64,000 bases of DNA from Chloroflexota bacterium (GTDB lineage Bacteria; Chloroflexota; Dehalococcoidia; UBA2979): contig CANKAU010000006.1 in the NCBI GenBank assembly GCA_947479915.1, positions 40,343 to 104,342 on the forward strand, written 5' to 3'. Below the pieces are notes generated by a model. It saw only the letters and a list, made by a program, of their open reading frames with translations, ran no database searches and was not told the origin of the DNA. How positions within the stretch are numbered: the stretch's first letter is position 1; each line of letters starts with the position of its first letter. This document shows positions 55,335 to 63,597 of this stretch, piece after piece. The position numbers and the translations under genes were made by a program.

Positions 55335-57518
55335 ATGGGCATCCTCCGCTCGCTCACCATCTTCGCCGTCGCAATTGGCACCGTGGCCGTTCTTGGCCTG
55401 CACCCGGTTGACGCATCCACTGTCGCCAGCGACTTCGAAGCCTTCGCGCTGGGGGATGTCAACGGCCAGGCCGGATGGACAAGTGGGCACGGATCGTCGA
55501 CATGCCCGGTCTATGACGTCGCTGTGGTTTCGAACGCTTCCGGGTACGCCCGCTTTGGCACGAAGAGCCTCCGCATCTCGAACGCCATCACGTGCGGGAG
55601 CTACAACGACCAGACGTTTTCGCCTTCTCTCGTAAACGAAGCCGGCGAGGCATCCGCTGACACCAGTCCGTTGTCTGGCGGTACACGCCAGACGTACTTC
55701 GAAGCGCAGTGGGATTTCGCCTCGACCGTCCCCGGAAGCGAACAGCCCGGCCTCGCCGTCGTCGCCAGCGCCGACCGGGGCGACCCCGGGCGGATGACTT
55801 GGCTCCAGATGCAGGACACCCCGACGGGCCTGCAACTGAACTTCGAGGACTACCAGCGCTCCGTCGCGGACTTCGTCAGCACACCAATTGCCATCGGTCT
55901 CGATCGAGCCAGCCCCCACACCGTCAGGATCACGATCCACTTCATCGACGGCCCGGCGAACGACGTCGTGCAGGTCTACCTCGACGGCGTCCTGATTCAT
56001 ACGGGAACGACCTGGGAGGACTACTACCGCGACTTCGAAGTTGGCGTGCCGCACGGGGTCGATTCGATGATGTTCCGAGTGGCTGGCACCGCCGCCCCCG
56101 CCACCCTCGATCACGGCTTCCTCATCGACAACTTCACTGCTTCATCGTCTGGTGCCGCTCAGACGACAGCGGTGGTCGTGACCGGCCCCACGGACGTCAC
56201 CTACGCGACGCCCGGAGCGGCGACCGCGACGGGTGGCGACGGCGTGGGGGCATATGCGTTTAGCGCGGGAACCTCGACCGGCTGCTCGGTCATCGGAACA
56301 ACGGTCACCGCCACGGCAGCCAGCGGCGCATGCGAGCTGACAGCGACACGGGCCGCCGACGCGAACTACAGCATCTCGCCGGCGAGTGCGCCGTTCACGG
56401 TGACGCTCCACAAAGCCGACCAGTCGGTGGTGACCATCGTCGGCCCCACGGGCGTGACGTCCGGAACCACCGGGACGGCAACCGCGACGGGCGGTGACGG
56501 CACAGGCACGTACACCCTGAGCGCGGGTACCTCGACCGGTTGCTCCGTGGTCGGAAACACCGTCTCCGCGACGACCGCCACCGGCACCTGCGTACTGACA
56601 GCGATCCGAGCGTCCGATGCGAATCACAACGCGTCCGCGGTGAGCGCACCGTTTACCGTGACTCTCACCGCTCCGACACCGCCCGCCGATGATCCACCGC
56701 CCGACCTGGCACAGCCTCCCGTGATTCCGGCGTCGCTGCTAATTCCGGTTTCCTCCACTCAGGCGGTCGCGGGCCTCGCCCCCGAGATTGCGGCGATCTC
56801 GCCAACCTCATCGGTTCTGGTGGCGACATTCACAACGCTCGTGCCTGACGGGGCCGAGTCGAGGTTCGGCGTCGCAACCGTCTCGATCCCTGCTGGTGCC
56901 ATTCCCGGGGCGACATCGCTGGTGCTGCAGTCCGTCGCCAGTCTCGCGGCTCTCGCTGAGTTGGCACCGCTGCCGGTCGAGCAGGGTCAGCTCCTGACAG
57001 CAGTCTCCGCGTCCGTGTTCGATGCGGCGGGCGAGCTGAGGAGCATCGACTTCTTCGCGCCGGCCTCTTTGACGATCGTCGTTCCGTCCACGGTGGCACC
57101 GACAAATGCATCGCTTGGCGACTTCAGACTGATCTACTGGTCAGGCGTGGACTGGGTGGGAGTGCCCGCAACAGTAACGCTGACCACCGACGGACGCGTG
57201 CAAGTCAGCGCGGACGTCATGCACTCCGCGATCTACGCGGTCAAATACGTCGCAGGAGGCTCATCTCACCCGTTCGTCCCAAGAACGCCGGAGTTCGGCG
57301 CGATTGGTCTCGCGCTCGCCGTCTTCGAACGCGGCAGCACGGACGACCTTGAGATCGCGGCGCGAGACACGGGCGCGGCGGGCGTCTGGGTGCAGGACAT
57401 CGGTGGGGTGTTCAGGTTGCTGATCGTCGATGGTCCGTCCTTCGTGAAGGATGGCTTCCTGAACGCGTTCCCGACTGGGTTCGCGGGCGCAACCGCCGTC
57501 ACGCTCGTGGAGAGATAG
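55335..57518 (+). CDS. Large secreted protein: lectin/LamG-like N-terminus, two Ig-like repeats, beta-rich domain, shared C-terminal domain
   Basis: Signal peptide MGILRSLTIFAVAIGTVAVLGLHPVDA; duplicated GPT-V-TATGGDG-G-Y-SAGTSTGCSV units; C-terminus similar to 59248..60363. Confidence 0.8.
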   Translation: MGILRSLTIFAVAIGTVAVLGLHPVDASTVASDFEAFALGDVNGQAGWTSGHGSSTCPVYDVAVVSNASGYARFGTKSLRISNAITCGSYNDQTFSPSLVNEAGEASADTSPLSGGTRQTYFEAQWDFASTVPGSEQPGLAVVASADRGDPGRMTWLQMQDTPTGLQLNFEDYQRSVADFVSTPIAIGLDRASPHTVRITIHFIDGPANDVVQVYLDGVLIHTGTTWEDYYRDFEVGVPHGVDSMMFRVAGTAAPATLDHGFLIDNFTASSSGAAQTTAVVVTGPTDVTYATPGAATATGGDGVGAYAFSAGTSTGCSVIGTTVTATAASGACELTATRAADANYSISPASAPFTVTLHKADQSVVTIVGPTGVTSGTTGTATATGGDGTGTYTLSAGTSTGCSVVGNTVSATTATGTCVLTAIRASDANHNASAVSAPFTVTLTAPTPPADDPPPDLAQPPVIPASLLIPVSSTQAVAGLAPEIAAISPTSSVLVATFTTLVPDGAESRFGVATVSIPAGAIPGATSLVLQSVASLAALAELAPLPVEQGQLLTAVSASVFDAAGELRSIDFFAPASLTIVVPSTVAPTNASLGDFRLIYWSGVDWVGVPATVTLTTDGRVQVSADVMHSAIYAVKYVAGGSSHPFVPRTPEFGAIGLALAVFERGSTDDLEIAARDTGAAGVWVQDIGGVFRLLIVDGPSFVKDGFLNAFPTGFAGATAVTLVER
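56157..56672 (+). repeat. Two tandem Ig-like coding repeats, 258-bp period
   Basis: GGCCCCACG at 56184 and 56442; CCGTT(C/T)AC at 56391 and 56649: both 258 bp (86 codons) apart. Confidence 0.9.
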
Positions 57519-57728
57519 CTCTTCGAGGTGTCGTGCGGATCATCGGCGTGCGATGCGCTGCTCCGAGACAACAACCGGAGCAGGAAGCAGGGGTGACCTC
57601 ACCATCTAGGGTCCGTCGCGAACACCAAGATCACCTTCCAACGCCGTAACGATGGCGTGACGCTCCCCCATCGACAATCGCCACCTGGCGACCCGCGCAC
57701 CGCAGTTGCCATGCAGGAGGCCCCGTAG

Positions 57729-58907
57729 ATGCTTCATCCATTCCACCATTCCCACGCCGTTCCCCGACGCAACTGGGGATTCGGCCTCGCGGCGGTTCTC
57801 GTGATTGCGCTCCTCACCGGAGGACTTCTGGCGATGCCCCAGCCGGCGGCGGCCGCGCCCGTCGCTGTGGCCGGTGCCACGTTGACCGTCTGCAATGGCG
57901 AGCAGAACGCGCCGGGCCAGGGTGTCCGCTGCACCGTCAGCATCACGAACTACGTCACCTCAACCGGGATCCTCGCACCGGCACCGGCATCCTCGTGGAC
58001 GGTCACCCGATGCACCGGCGCGGCGGGAGTGCTGTCGCCCGCGCTGCTCCCTGCTGCCACCTGCACCACCACCACGACGCCGATTCTGGGGGCGCCGATC
58101 ACGACCGTGCAGCAATGCAATGGCTCGGGTAGCGGTGGCGGCGGCGGGGTCTGGTGTAGCGTTACCCTGACCAACCACTTCACTCCCGCGCCCGGCGCGG
58201 CCTTCACCGCGGCCCTGGTCTACGAGTGCGTGAGCGTGCCGCTGACTCCGGGTCTGCTCTGCGACCCAACGTCCCTCGCGAACACGGCTGGCTCCGTGCC
58301 GACCTCGACCGTCGGTCAGTGCAACGGATCCGGGAACGGCGGCGGACTTGTGCCCGCGGTTCCGGGCGGCTCCGCTAACTGCTCGGTCGGCGTAGGATCC
58401 ACGACCACCGCGACCATGGCGTCGCATGTCGACCAATGCAACGCCTCCGCCAATGGCGGTGGAGCATTCCTCAAGTGCTTCGCGCTGGTCAGCAATGACG
58501 TGGTCGCAGCACCCGAGAACACCGACACGTCTGACTCCGGGATCTACCCGCCCATCGTGGTCGCCGTGCCCGCCACGGTCGCCACGCCTAGCCCGACGGC
58601 GACGCCTCCGGCGGTGGTCGTACCCGTGGTCGCAGCACCGCTCCCGTCGCCCGTGAGCGTGCCCGTCGTGGCCCCGCCGGTCGTCGTCCCGCCCGTCGTG
58701 GCCCCGCCCGTCGTCGCCCCACCGGTCGTGGCCCCGCCCGTCGTGGCCCCGCCGGTCGTCGTCCTGCCGCCGCGACCGGGGCGGACCGGAAACGCCGGCA
58801 CGCCGGATGCCGCGCGCACCTCAACCGCCACCGTCCTGATGCTCGCGGCACTGGCCGTCGTGCTGACCTTCGCCGGACGCGCGCTCACGCCACGACGGCG
58901 GCGCTAG
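57729..58907 (+). CDS. Surface protein with repeated QCNGS-N-GGG...C motifs, Pro/Val stalk and C-terminal TM-Arg tail
   Basis: Signal peptide; VCNGEQNAPGQGVRC, QQCNGSGSGGGGGVWC, GQCNGSGNGGG...C, DQCNASANGGGAFLKC; APPVVAPPVVAPP; TATVLMLAALAVVLTFAGRALTPRRRR. Confidence 0.8.
   Translation: MLHPFHHSHAVPRRNWGFGLAAVLVIALLTGGLLAMPQPAAAAPVAVAGATLTVCNGEQNAPGQGVRCTVSITNYVTSTGILAPAPASSWTVTRCTGAAGVLSPALLPAATCTTTTTPILGAPITTVQQCNGSGSGGGGGVWCSVTLTNHFTPAPGAAFTAALVYECVSVPLTPGLLCDPTSLANTAGSVPTSTVGQCNGSGNGGGLVPAVPGGSANCSVGVGSTTTATMASHVDQCNASANGGGAFLKCFALVSNDVVAAPENTDTSDSGIYPPIVVAVPATVATPSPTATPPAVVVPVVAAPLPSPVSVPVVAPPVVVPPVVAPPVVAPPVVAPPVVAPPVVVLPPRPGRTGNAGTPDAARTSTATVLMLAALAVVLTFAGRALTPRRRR
58662..58768 (+). 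repeat. About 15-bp-period tandem repeat encoding (V)VAPP/VVPP stalk
   Basis: Iterated gtcgtggccccgccc. Confidence 0.9.
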
Positions 58908-58939
58908 TGCACCCGCGCTGACGAGAAAATAGTGGCGAT

Positions 58940-58985
58940 GATCCAGTTCGCGCGTTCCCGGCTGCGGGCACGCGCGAACTGGATC
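58940..58985. terminator. Very long hairpin between surface-protein gene and metalloprotease gene
   Basis: GATCCAGTTCGCGCG-ttcccggctgcgggca-CGCGCGAACTGGATC; stem continues through CCCG/CGGG with one mismatch and a GCTG loop. Confidence 0.8.
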
Positions 58986-59247
58986 GGTCTTCGTTCAGCG
59001 CGCAGCGTACGGCGAGGTGCGGACGCTCAGTCCTCGGAGGGCGCAGTCGCACCGCCGTGTGAAGTGCCACCGACACAATGATGCGCATCGCTCCCTCGAC
59101 ACCGCCGTGAATACGCACGCGGCTTGAACGTGCGATTCGAGAGCTCGCGCGACATCTCAACCGAAAGGCCGATTGTCCCGTCGGTGCGCGCGTGTGACGC
59201 TGACTTCACGGTGCAGCGCCCGCGCATCGCATCGGAAGGACGATCAG

Positions 59248-60363
59248 ATGTCTGACGACCGGCCCCGTGCGAATCGCAGCATTGATCCGACGATCGCAAC
59301 CGTCGGCGACGCACCTGGATTCGTTGGGGTTCCGTTCGCGCGGGGCATCACACGCTTCTCGCTTGCTGTGGGCCTCACCATCGCGCTTCTGCTTCTGTGC
59401 GACAGGGCTCCGGCGACCGCGTTCGCGGCTGGGCCCGGATACTTGAGCGACTGCGCCGCAGGGCAATCGGCGCCCTCATGCGGCAATCGTGCCGCTCGTT
59501 GGGATCTGCCGTACGGGGCGATTCCGTTCTGCACGCTCCAAACGGGTCGGCCTGCAACGGTGAGCTCCGACCTCTTTCAGCAAGTCGTACAGAACGCGGT
59601 CGACCGTTGGAACGCGGCGGGAGCAATGGTCAGAGCGAGCTACTCGGGAGACTGCGGAATTGGCAGGACACCGACCGCAAGCAACGGGCGGAATGAGATC
59701 GGGTTCGATACGCGAGACGACGCGGTGCCAGGGCTCGAAGCCGCCGTAGCATTGGTCGAAATACGCGGCGATTCATCCCCATCTGCGCCCGTACGAAACA
59801 TCGCGGAGTCGGACATCATCGTGAGCAAGATTGCGGGGACGATGGCGCCCGCCTGCTTTGCCAGCCTGATCGTCCACGAGATCGGACACGCGCTCGGGCT
59901 CGGCCATAGCGCGGAACCGGCCGATGTGATGTACCCCACCATCGACCCCTCGAGCCCCGGCACGTGCAAGACGACACCATCGGCGCAGGAATATGCCGCG
60001 CTCCGCTCGCTGTATGGCGCCAGGTCCACGTCAGCCGGTTCTGCTCTGATGGTCTCGTCCAGCGCGCCACCAGTCGCAGCACCGACATTCGCCGTGCGTC
60101 CGGCAGCGAGCACATACAGCAGCCTCACGGACACCCCCGCGTTCAGCCCAGACGGATTCGCACTCGTCGTGTTCGCCGGTGGCTCGGTCGAGGAACTCGA
60201 GCTTTCCGCGCGTGCGGGCAACGCAACCGGCGTGTGGATCCAGGATGCTCAAGGGCAGTTCCGCGCGCTGGTCGTCAATGGTCCGGCCTTCGTGAATCAG
60301 GACTTCCGGAATGCCTTTCCCAGAGGTCTGGGCGTCGCAACCTCGATCATCCTCTCCCGCTAG
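59248..60363 (+). CDS. Matrixin-like zinc metalloprotease with C-terminal domain shared with 55335..57518
   Basis: ASLIVHEIGHALGLGHSAEPADVMYP (HExxHxxGxxH plus Met-turn); signal anchor; C-terminus GVWIQDAQGQFRALVVNGPAFVNQDFRNAFPRG. Confidence 0.9.
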   Translation: MSDDRPRANRSIDPTIATVGDAPGFVGVPFARGITRFSLAVGLTIALLLLCDRAPATAFAAGPGYLSDCAAGQSAPSCGNRAARWDLPYGAIPFCTLQTGRPATVSSDLFQQVVQNAVDRWNAAGAMVRASYSGDCGIGRTPTASNGRNEIGFDTRDDAVPGLEAAVALVEIRGDSSPSAPVRNIAESDIIVSKIAGTMAPACFASLIVHEIGHALGLGHSAEPADVMYPTIDPSSPGTCKTTPSAQEYAALRSLYGARSTSAGSALMVSSSAPPVAAPTFAVRPAASTYSSLTDTPAFSPDGFALVVFAGGSVEELELSARAGNATGVWIQDAQGQFRALVVNGPAFVNQDFRNAFPRGLGVATSIILSR

Positions 60364-60601
60364 CACGCCGTAGCGCTGGTGAGGGCCAACGACAGGTGCG
60401 TGCGGGAACGACTCGATACCGCACGCAGTCCTCACCTACCGCGACGCGTGGACAGGGTGCGCGGCACGCCCGGGCACGTACTCATACTGGACCGGCGCGT
60501 CACCGATCCCCGGCTTCGACGCGTTCGCTGGTCGCGTGGCGCAACCTTCGTTAGCATCCGCACCAGCGTTCGCCAGCCCCTCGTGATCGAAGGAGACCCC
60601 A

Positions 60602-61534
60602 ATGCGACTTGTGACGTACACCTCCCGCGGAACAACGCGCGCCGGCGCGATGGTGGGCTCCGAGCACGTGGTGGATCTCGCTCGGGGCTATGCCGCGAGG
60701 GGCGAGGTTCTCGGCACCCTCCGTGAGCTGCCCGCCGAGATGCTCGACCTGCTCGACCTGGGTGACGAGGGCCTGGACGCGGCGCGCGCCGTGGTCGCAT
60801 GGGCGGAGTCGCGCCGCGACGACACTGACCTGCGGGACGCCGGCGTGATCTGGCGCACGGACGAGGTCGGCTTCCGCCTGGCGGCGCCGATCCCGGAGCC
60901 GCGCACGGTATATGCCATCGGACTGAACTACCGCGCGCACGCCGCCGAGATCGGCGCGGCGGTGCCCACGCGGCCGATCGTCTTCGCGAAGGTGCGCTCG
61001 TGCATCGTCGGCGACGGCGACGCCATCGAGATCCCGAAGGCAAGCGAGCAGGTCGACTGGGAGGCGGAGCTCTGCTTCGTCATTGGCACGGGTGGTCGCC
61101 ACATCGCCGCGAAGGACGCGCTGAACCACGTCGCCGGGTACATGAACGGCAATGACGTATCGGTGCGCGACTGGCAGATGCACTTCCCCACCTGGATGAT
61201 GGGCAAGGGCTTCGACACCCACGGCCCGATCGGGCCGTTCCTTGTCACCCGCGACGAAGTGCCCGACCCGCATGCACTCAAGGTGCAGCTCTGGGTGAAC
61301 GATGTGCTCAAGCAGGAGTCCTCCACGGACGACCTGATCTTCAACATCCCTCAGATCATCGAGTACGTGTCCGAGGCGGTGACGCTGCAGCCGGGCGACA
61401 TCTTCTTCACGGGCACGCCGGCCGGTGTGGGCATGGGGCGCACGCCGCAGGAGTGGATGAAGGCCGGCGACGTGGTGCGCATTGAGATCGGCAACCTGGG
61501 TGTGTTGAACAACCCGGTCGTCGCGGAGGCCTAG
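60602..61534 (+). CDS. Fumarylacetoacetate hydrolase family protein
   Basis: VYAIGLNYRAHAAEIGAAVPTRPIVFAKVRSCIVGDGDAIEIPKASEQVDWEAELCFVIG...FFTGTPAGVGMG. Confidence 0.95.
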   Translation: MRLVTYTSRGTTRAGAMVGSEHVVDLARGYAARGEVLGTLRELPAEMLDLLDLGDEGLDAARAVVAWAESRRDDTDLRDAGVIWRTDEVGFRLAAPIPEPRTVYAIGLNYRAHAAEIGAAVPTRPIVFAKVRSCIVGDGDAIEIPKASEQVDWEAELCFVIGTGGRHIAAKDALNHVAGYMNGNDVSVRDWQMHFPTWMMGKGFDTHGPIGPFLVTRDEVPDPHALKVQLWVNDVLKQESSTDDLIFNIPQIIEYVSEAVTLQPGDIFFTGTPAGVGMGRTPQEWMKAGDVVRIEIGNLGVLNNPVVAEA

Positions 61535-61567
61535 CGCGGCCGCGCCTCGTCGGCGCGGGGACGCCTG

Positions 61568-61780
61568 CTAGCCGCGGGCGCGGACGGCGGACTCCCATGC
61601 GAGGCGGGCGTCCTCCGCGAGCGCCGCGAGGCGCGCGATCTCGGCGGTGGCCTCGTCCGTCAGCGGGAGCGCCGAAGGCGCGCCCGACGACGTGAGCGGG
61701 TAGTACAGCTCGTAGCAGGCGCGATGCATCGTCTTCGCAACCTCGTAGGCCACGCGCTTCTCGCGGCGTTCACTCACCAT
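61568..61780 (-). CDS. Small hypothetical protein (70 aa)
   Basis: MVSERREKRVAYEVAKTMHRACYELYYPLTSSGAPSALPLTDEATAEIARLAALAEDARLAWESAVRARG. Confidence 0.55.
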   Translation of the reverse strand: MVSERREKRVAYEVAKTMHRACYELYYPLTSSGAPSALPLTDEATAEIARLAALAEDARLAWESAVRARG

Positions 61781-61784
61781 CGCG

Positions 61785-61979
61785 TTACCGTCGCACGTTC
61801 TGGGCGACCCACTCGGCGATCGAGAAGTCAGCGGGCAGCGGCTTCGGCAACAGGCCGGGGCGGCCTCGATCCTTCGCGTGCGCGGGACAGGCGACCGCGC
61901 AGCGCGTGGCGAGGACCGCGTAGTCCATCTCCCACTCGCAGCCGCAGGGCAGCGCCTCGGTCGTCTTCTCACCTGCCAT
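61785..61979 (-). CDS. Small Cys-containing protein, possible zinc knuckle (64 aa)
   Basis: MAGEKTTEALPCGCEWEMDYAVLATRCAVACPAHAKDRGR...; C-x-C ... C-x3-C-x2-H. Confidence 0.6.
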   Translation of the reverse strand: MAGEKTTEALPCGCEWEMDYAVLATRCAVACPAHAKDRGRPGLLPKPLPADFSIAEWVAQNVRR

Positions 61980-61989
61980 GCCGTGGTCC

Positions 61990-62172
61990 TTACTGTTGGT
62001 CGCTCGCCGGCGCGGCCGCCGCGCGGAGCGTGGTGTAGAGGGCGTTTGCGCCCTTCAGCGTCTTGAAGCTGCGCTTCACCACGCCGCCCGCCAGGACGTA
62101 GTAGCGGCCATCAGCGGGAACGGCGTCCGTCCCCTCTTCGATCGAAAGATCACCCAGCCGTTGTCGGTACAT
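61990..62172 (-). CDS. Small hypothetical protein (60 aa)
   Basis: MYRQRLGDLSIEEGTDAVPADGRYYVLAGGVVKRSFKTLKGANALYTTLRAAAAPASDQQ. Confidence 0.55.
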   Translation of the reverse strand: MYRQRLGDLSIEEGTDAVPADGRYYVLAGGVVKRSFKTLKGANALYTTLRAAAAPASDQQ

Positions 62173-62204
62173 CGTGCCTCCACGGTTGTCGGGCGTATTG
62201 CGGA

Positions 62205-62594
62205 CTAGTCGCGGATGTTGCGGCGCGCTTCCGGCATCCCACGCGGCGTCACGATCCGTCGCGGGCGCTCCGGAGCCGCGGCGCGCGCGGGCGCCGTCCA
62301 CGTGCTGCGCACGCTGGCGACACTCACGGACACGACCTCCCGCCCGAGCTTCGTGCCGTCCAGCGCCTCGATCGCCCGTGCAGCGGCATCGCGCGCCATC
62401 TCCACGAATGCGAGCGGGCCTGCGCGGTAGGTGTAGTCATTCACCGGGCGCTCGAAGGCCTCGACGGTGCCGAACGGCAAGAACATGGCGCGGATCTGAG
62501 CCTCGGTCGCCGCCATGGGGACGTTGCCGATCTGGATGCGCAGACGGTCGTGCGCCGGCGTGGGGGAATCGAGGGGCGTGGAGTCAGGGGACAA
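62205..62594 (-). CDS. RRM-domain RNA-binding protein
   Basis: LRIQIGNVPMAATEAQIRAMFLPFGTVEAFERPVNDYTYRAGPLAFVEMARDAAARAIEALDGTKLGREVVSVSVA. Confidence 0.85.
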   Translation of the reverse strand: MSPDSTPLDSPTPAHDRLRIQIGNVPMAATEAQIRAMFLPFGTVEAFERPVNDYTYRAGPLAFVEMARDAAARAIEALDGTKLGREVVSVSVASVRSTWTAPARAAAPERPRRIVTPRGMPEARRNIRD

Positions 62595-62912
62595 GGAATG
62601 CTGCTTCCCGCGGGCGAACCCGACATGCCCGCCGATCCAGTGGGATCGAGCGGTACCAAGGTCTCAGTCACGGCGGGGGGCGCATGAGGAAGCGCTCGGG
62701 GGGCTGAGGGGGGACGCGGTTCGAATGCGCCGAACTCAACGTATCACAGAATCACCGGCGCCATTCCGCCGCGGCCGCGCCGCCGCCCCAGGAAGGTCGA
62801 ACGATCCTGCGAATCCTCGAATGACCGAGGCACAGAGAAGCCCCCTTTCGGGGGCCTCTCCGCGGTCGCACATCCCGCCATTCACCTGCCGGGGGCGAAC
62901 CTCGATCAACCG

Positions 62913-63284
62913 CTAGTAGCGGCCGCCGCCACCACCGCCGCGCGAGCCGCCGCCGCCGTAGCCGCCGCCCCCACCGCCGTAGCCGCCACCACCACCGCCG
63001 CCGCCGTAACCACCACCACCACCGCCGCCGCCGCGCTGCTCGCGGGGCTGCGCCTCGTTCACACGGAGGGAACGACCACCGAGGTCCTTGCCGTCCAGGG
63101 CCTGGATGGCCTTCTTCGCGTCGTCATCCGCCATCTCGACGAAGCCGAAGCCGCGCATGCGGCCCGTCTCGCGGTCAGTCGGGAGCGCGCACGAGACAAC
63201 GGTGCCGTACTGCGAGAACAGCTCCGACACATCGCGCTCGGTCGAATCGAATGAGAGATTTCCAACGTAAATTCGCTGAGTCAA
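62913..63284 (-). CDS. RRM RNA-binding protein with Gly-rich tail (Rbp/GRP-like); TTG start proposed
   Basis: (L)TQRIYVGNLSFDSTERDVSELFSQYGTVVSCALPTDRETGRMRGFGFVEMADDDAKKAIQALDGKDLGGRSLRVNEAQPRE + GGGGYGGGG tail. Confidence 0.92.
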   Translation of the reverse strand: MTQRIYVGNLSFDSTERDVSELFSQYGTVVSCALPTDRETGRMRGFGFVEMADDDAKKAIQALDGKDLGGRSLRVNEAQPREQRGGGGGGGGYGGGGGGGGYGGGGGGYGGGGSRGGGGGGRY

Positions 63285-63597
63285 CGTCCAACACTTCCAG
63301 CCGGAGAAAGAGATACCGGCGTTCCACTGCCGCCCCATTGGGCCGGCATGCTTCGTACGCTCAGGTACCGCGGGAGGAACGTGCAGGTGAGGGACGTCAC
63401 GCGAGAGGAAGAACTGAGTACAAAGAGACTGTATCACGCGTGGGCCCCGCCCGCGCACGACCGACCACTGTTAGCAACTCGCGAGCATTCTGCCGCAGCG
63501 CACATCACACCCCACCACGACACTGTGGGGAGTCGCGGTTCGCCAGTCGGACCAGTTGAACACCGTCACCGAGCATCGAGCCTCACCGGAGTCCCCA

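Noticed and set aside
58662-58768. CRISPR-like array
   Set aside because: 15-bp in-frame period encoding Pro-Val stalk inside a CDS; no spacers and no cas genes.
60364-60601. Short ORF 60436..60621 (-) ending ..SKPGIGDAPVQYEYVPG as a pseudogene remnant
   Set aside because: Short, no recognisable family and no start context; insufficient evidence.
62916-63048. Satellite/CRISPR-like repeat
   Set aside because: GGN-codon low complexity encoding the Gly-rich tail of the RRM protein.
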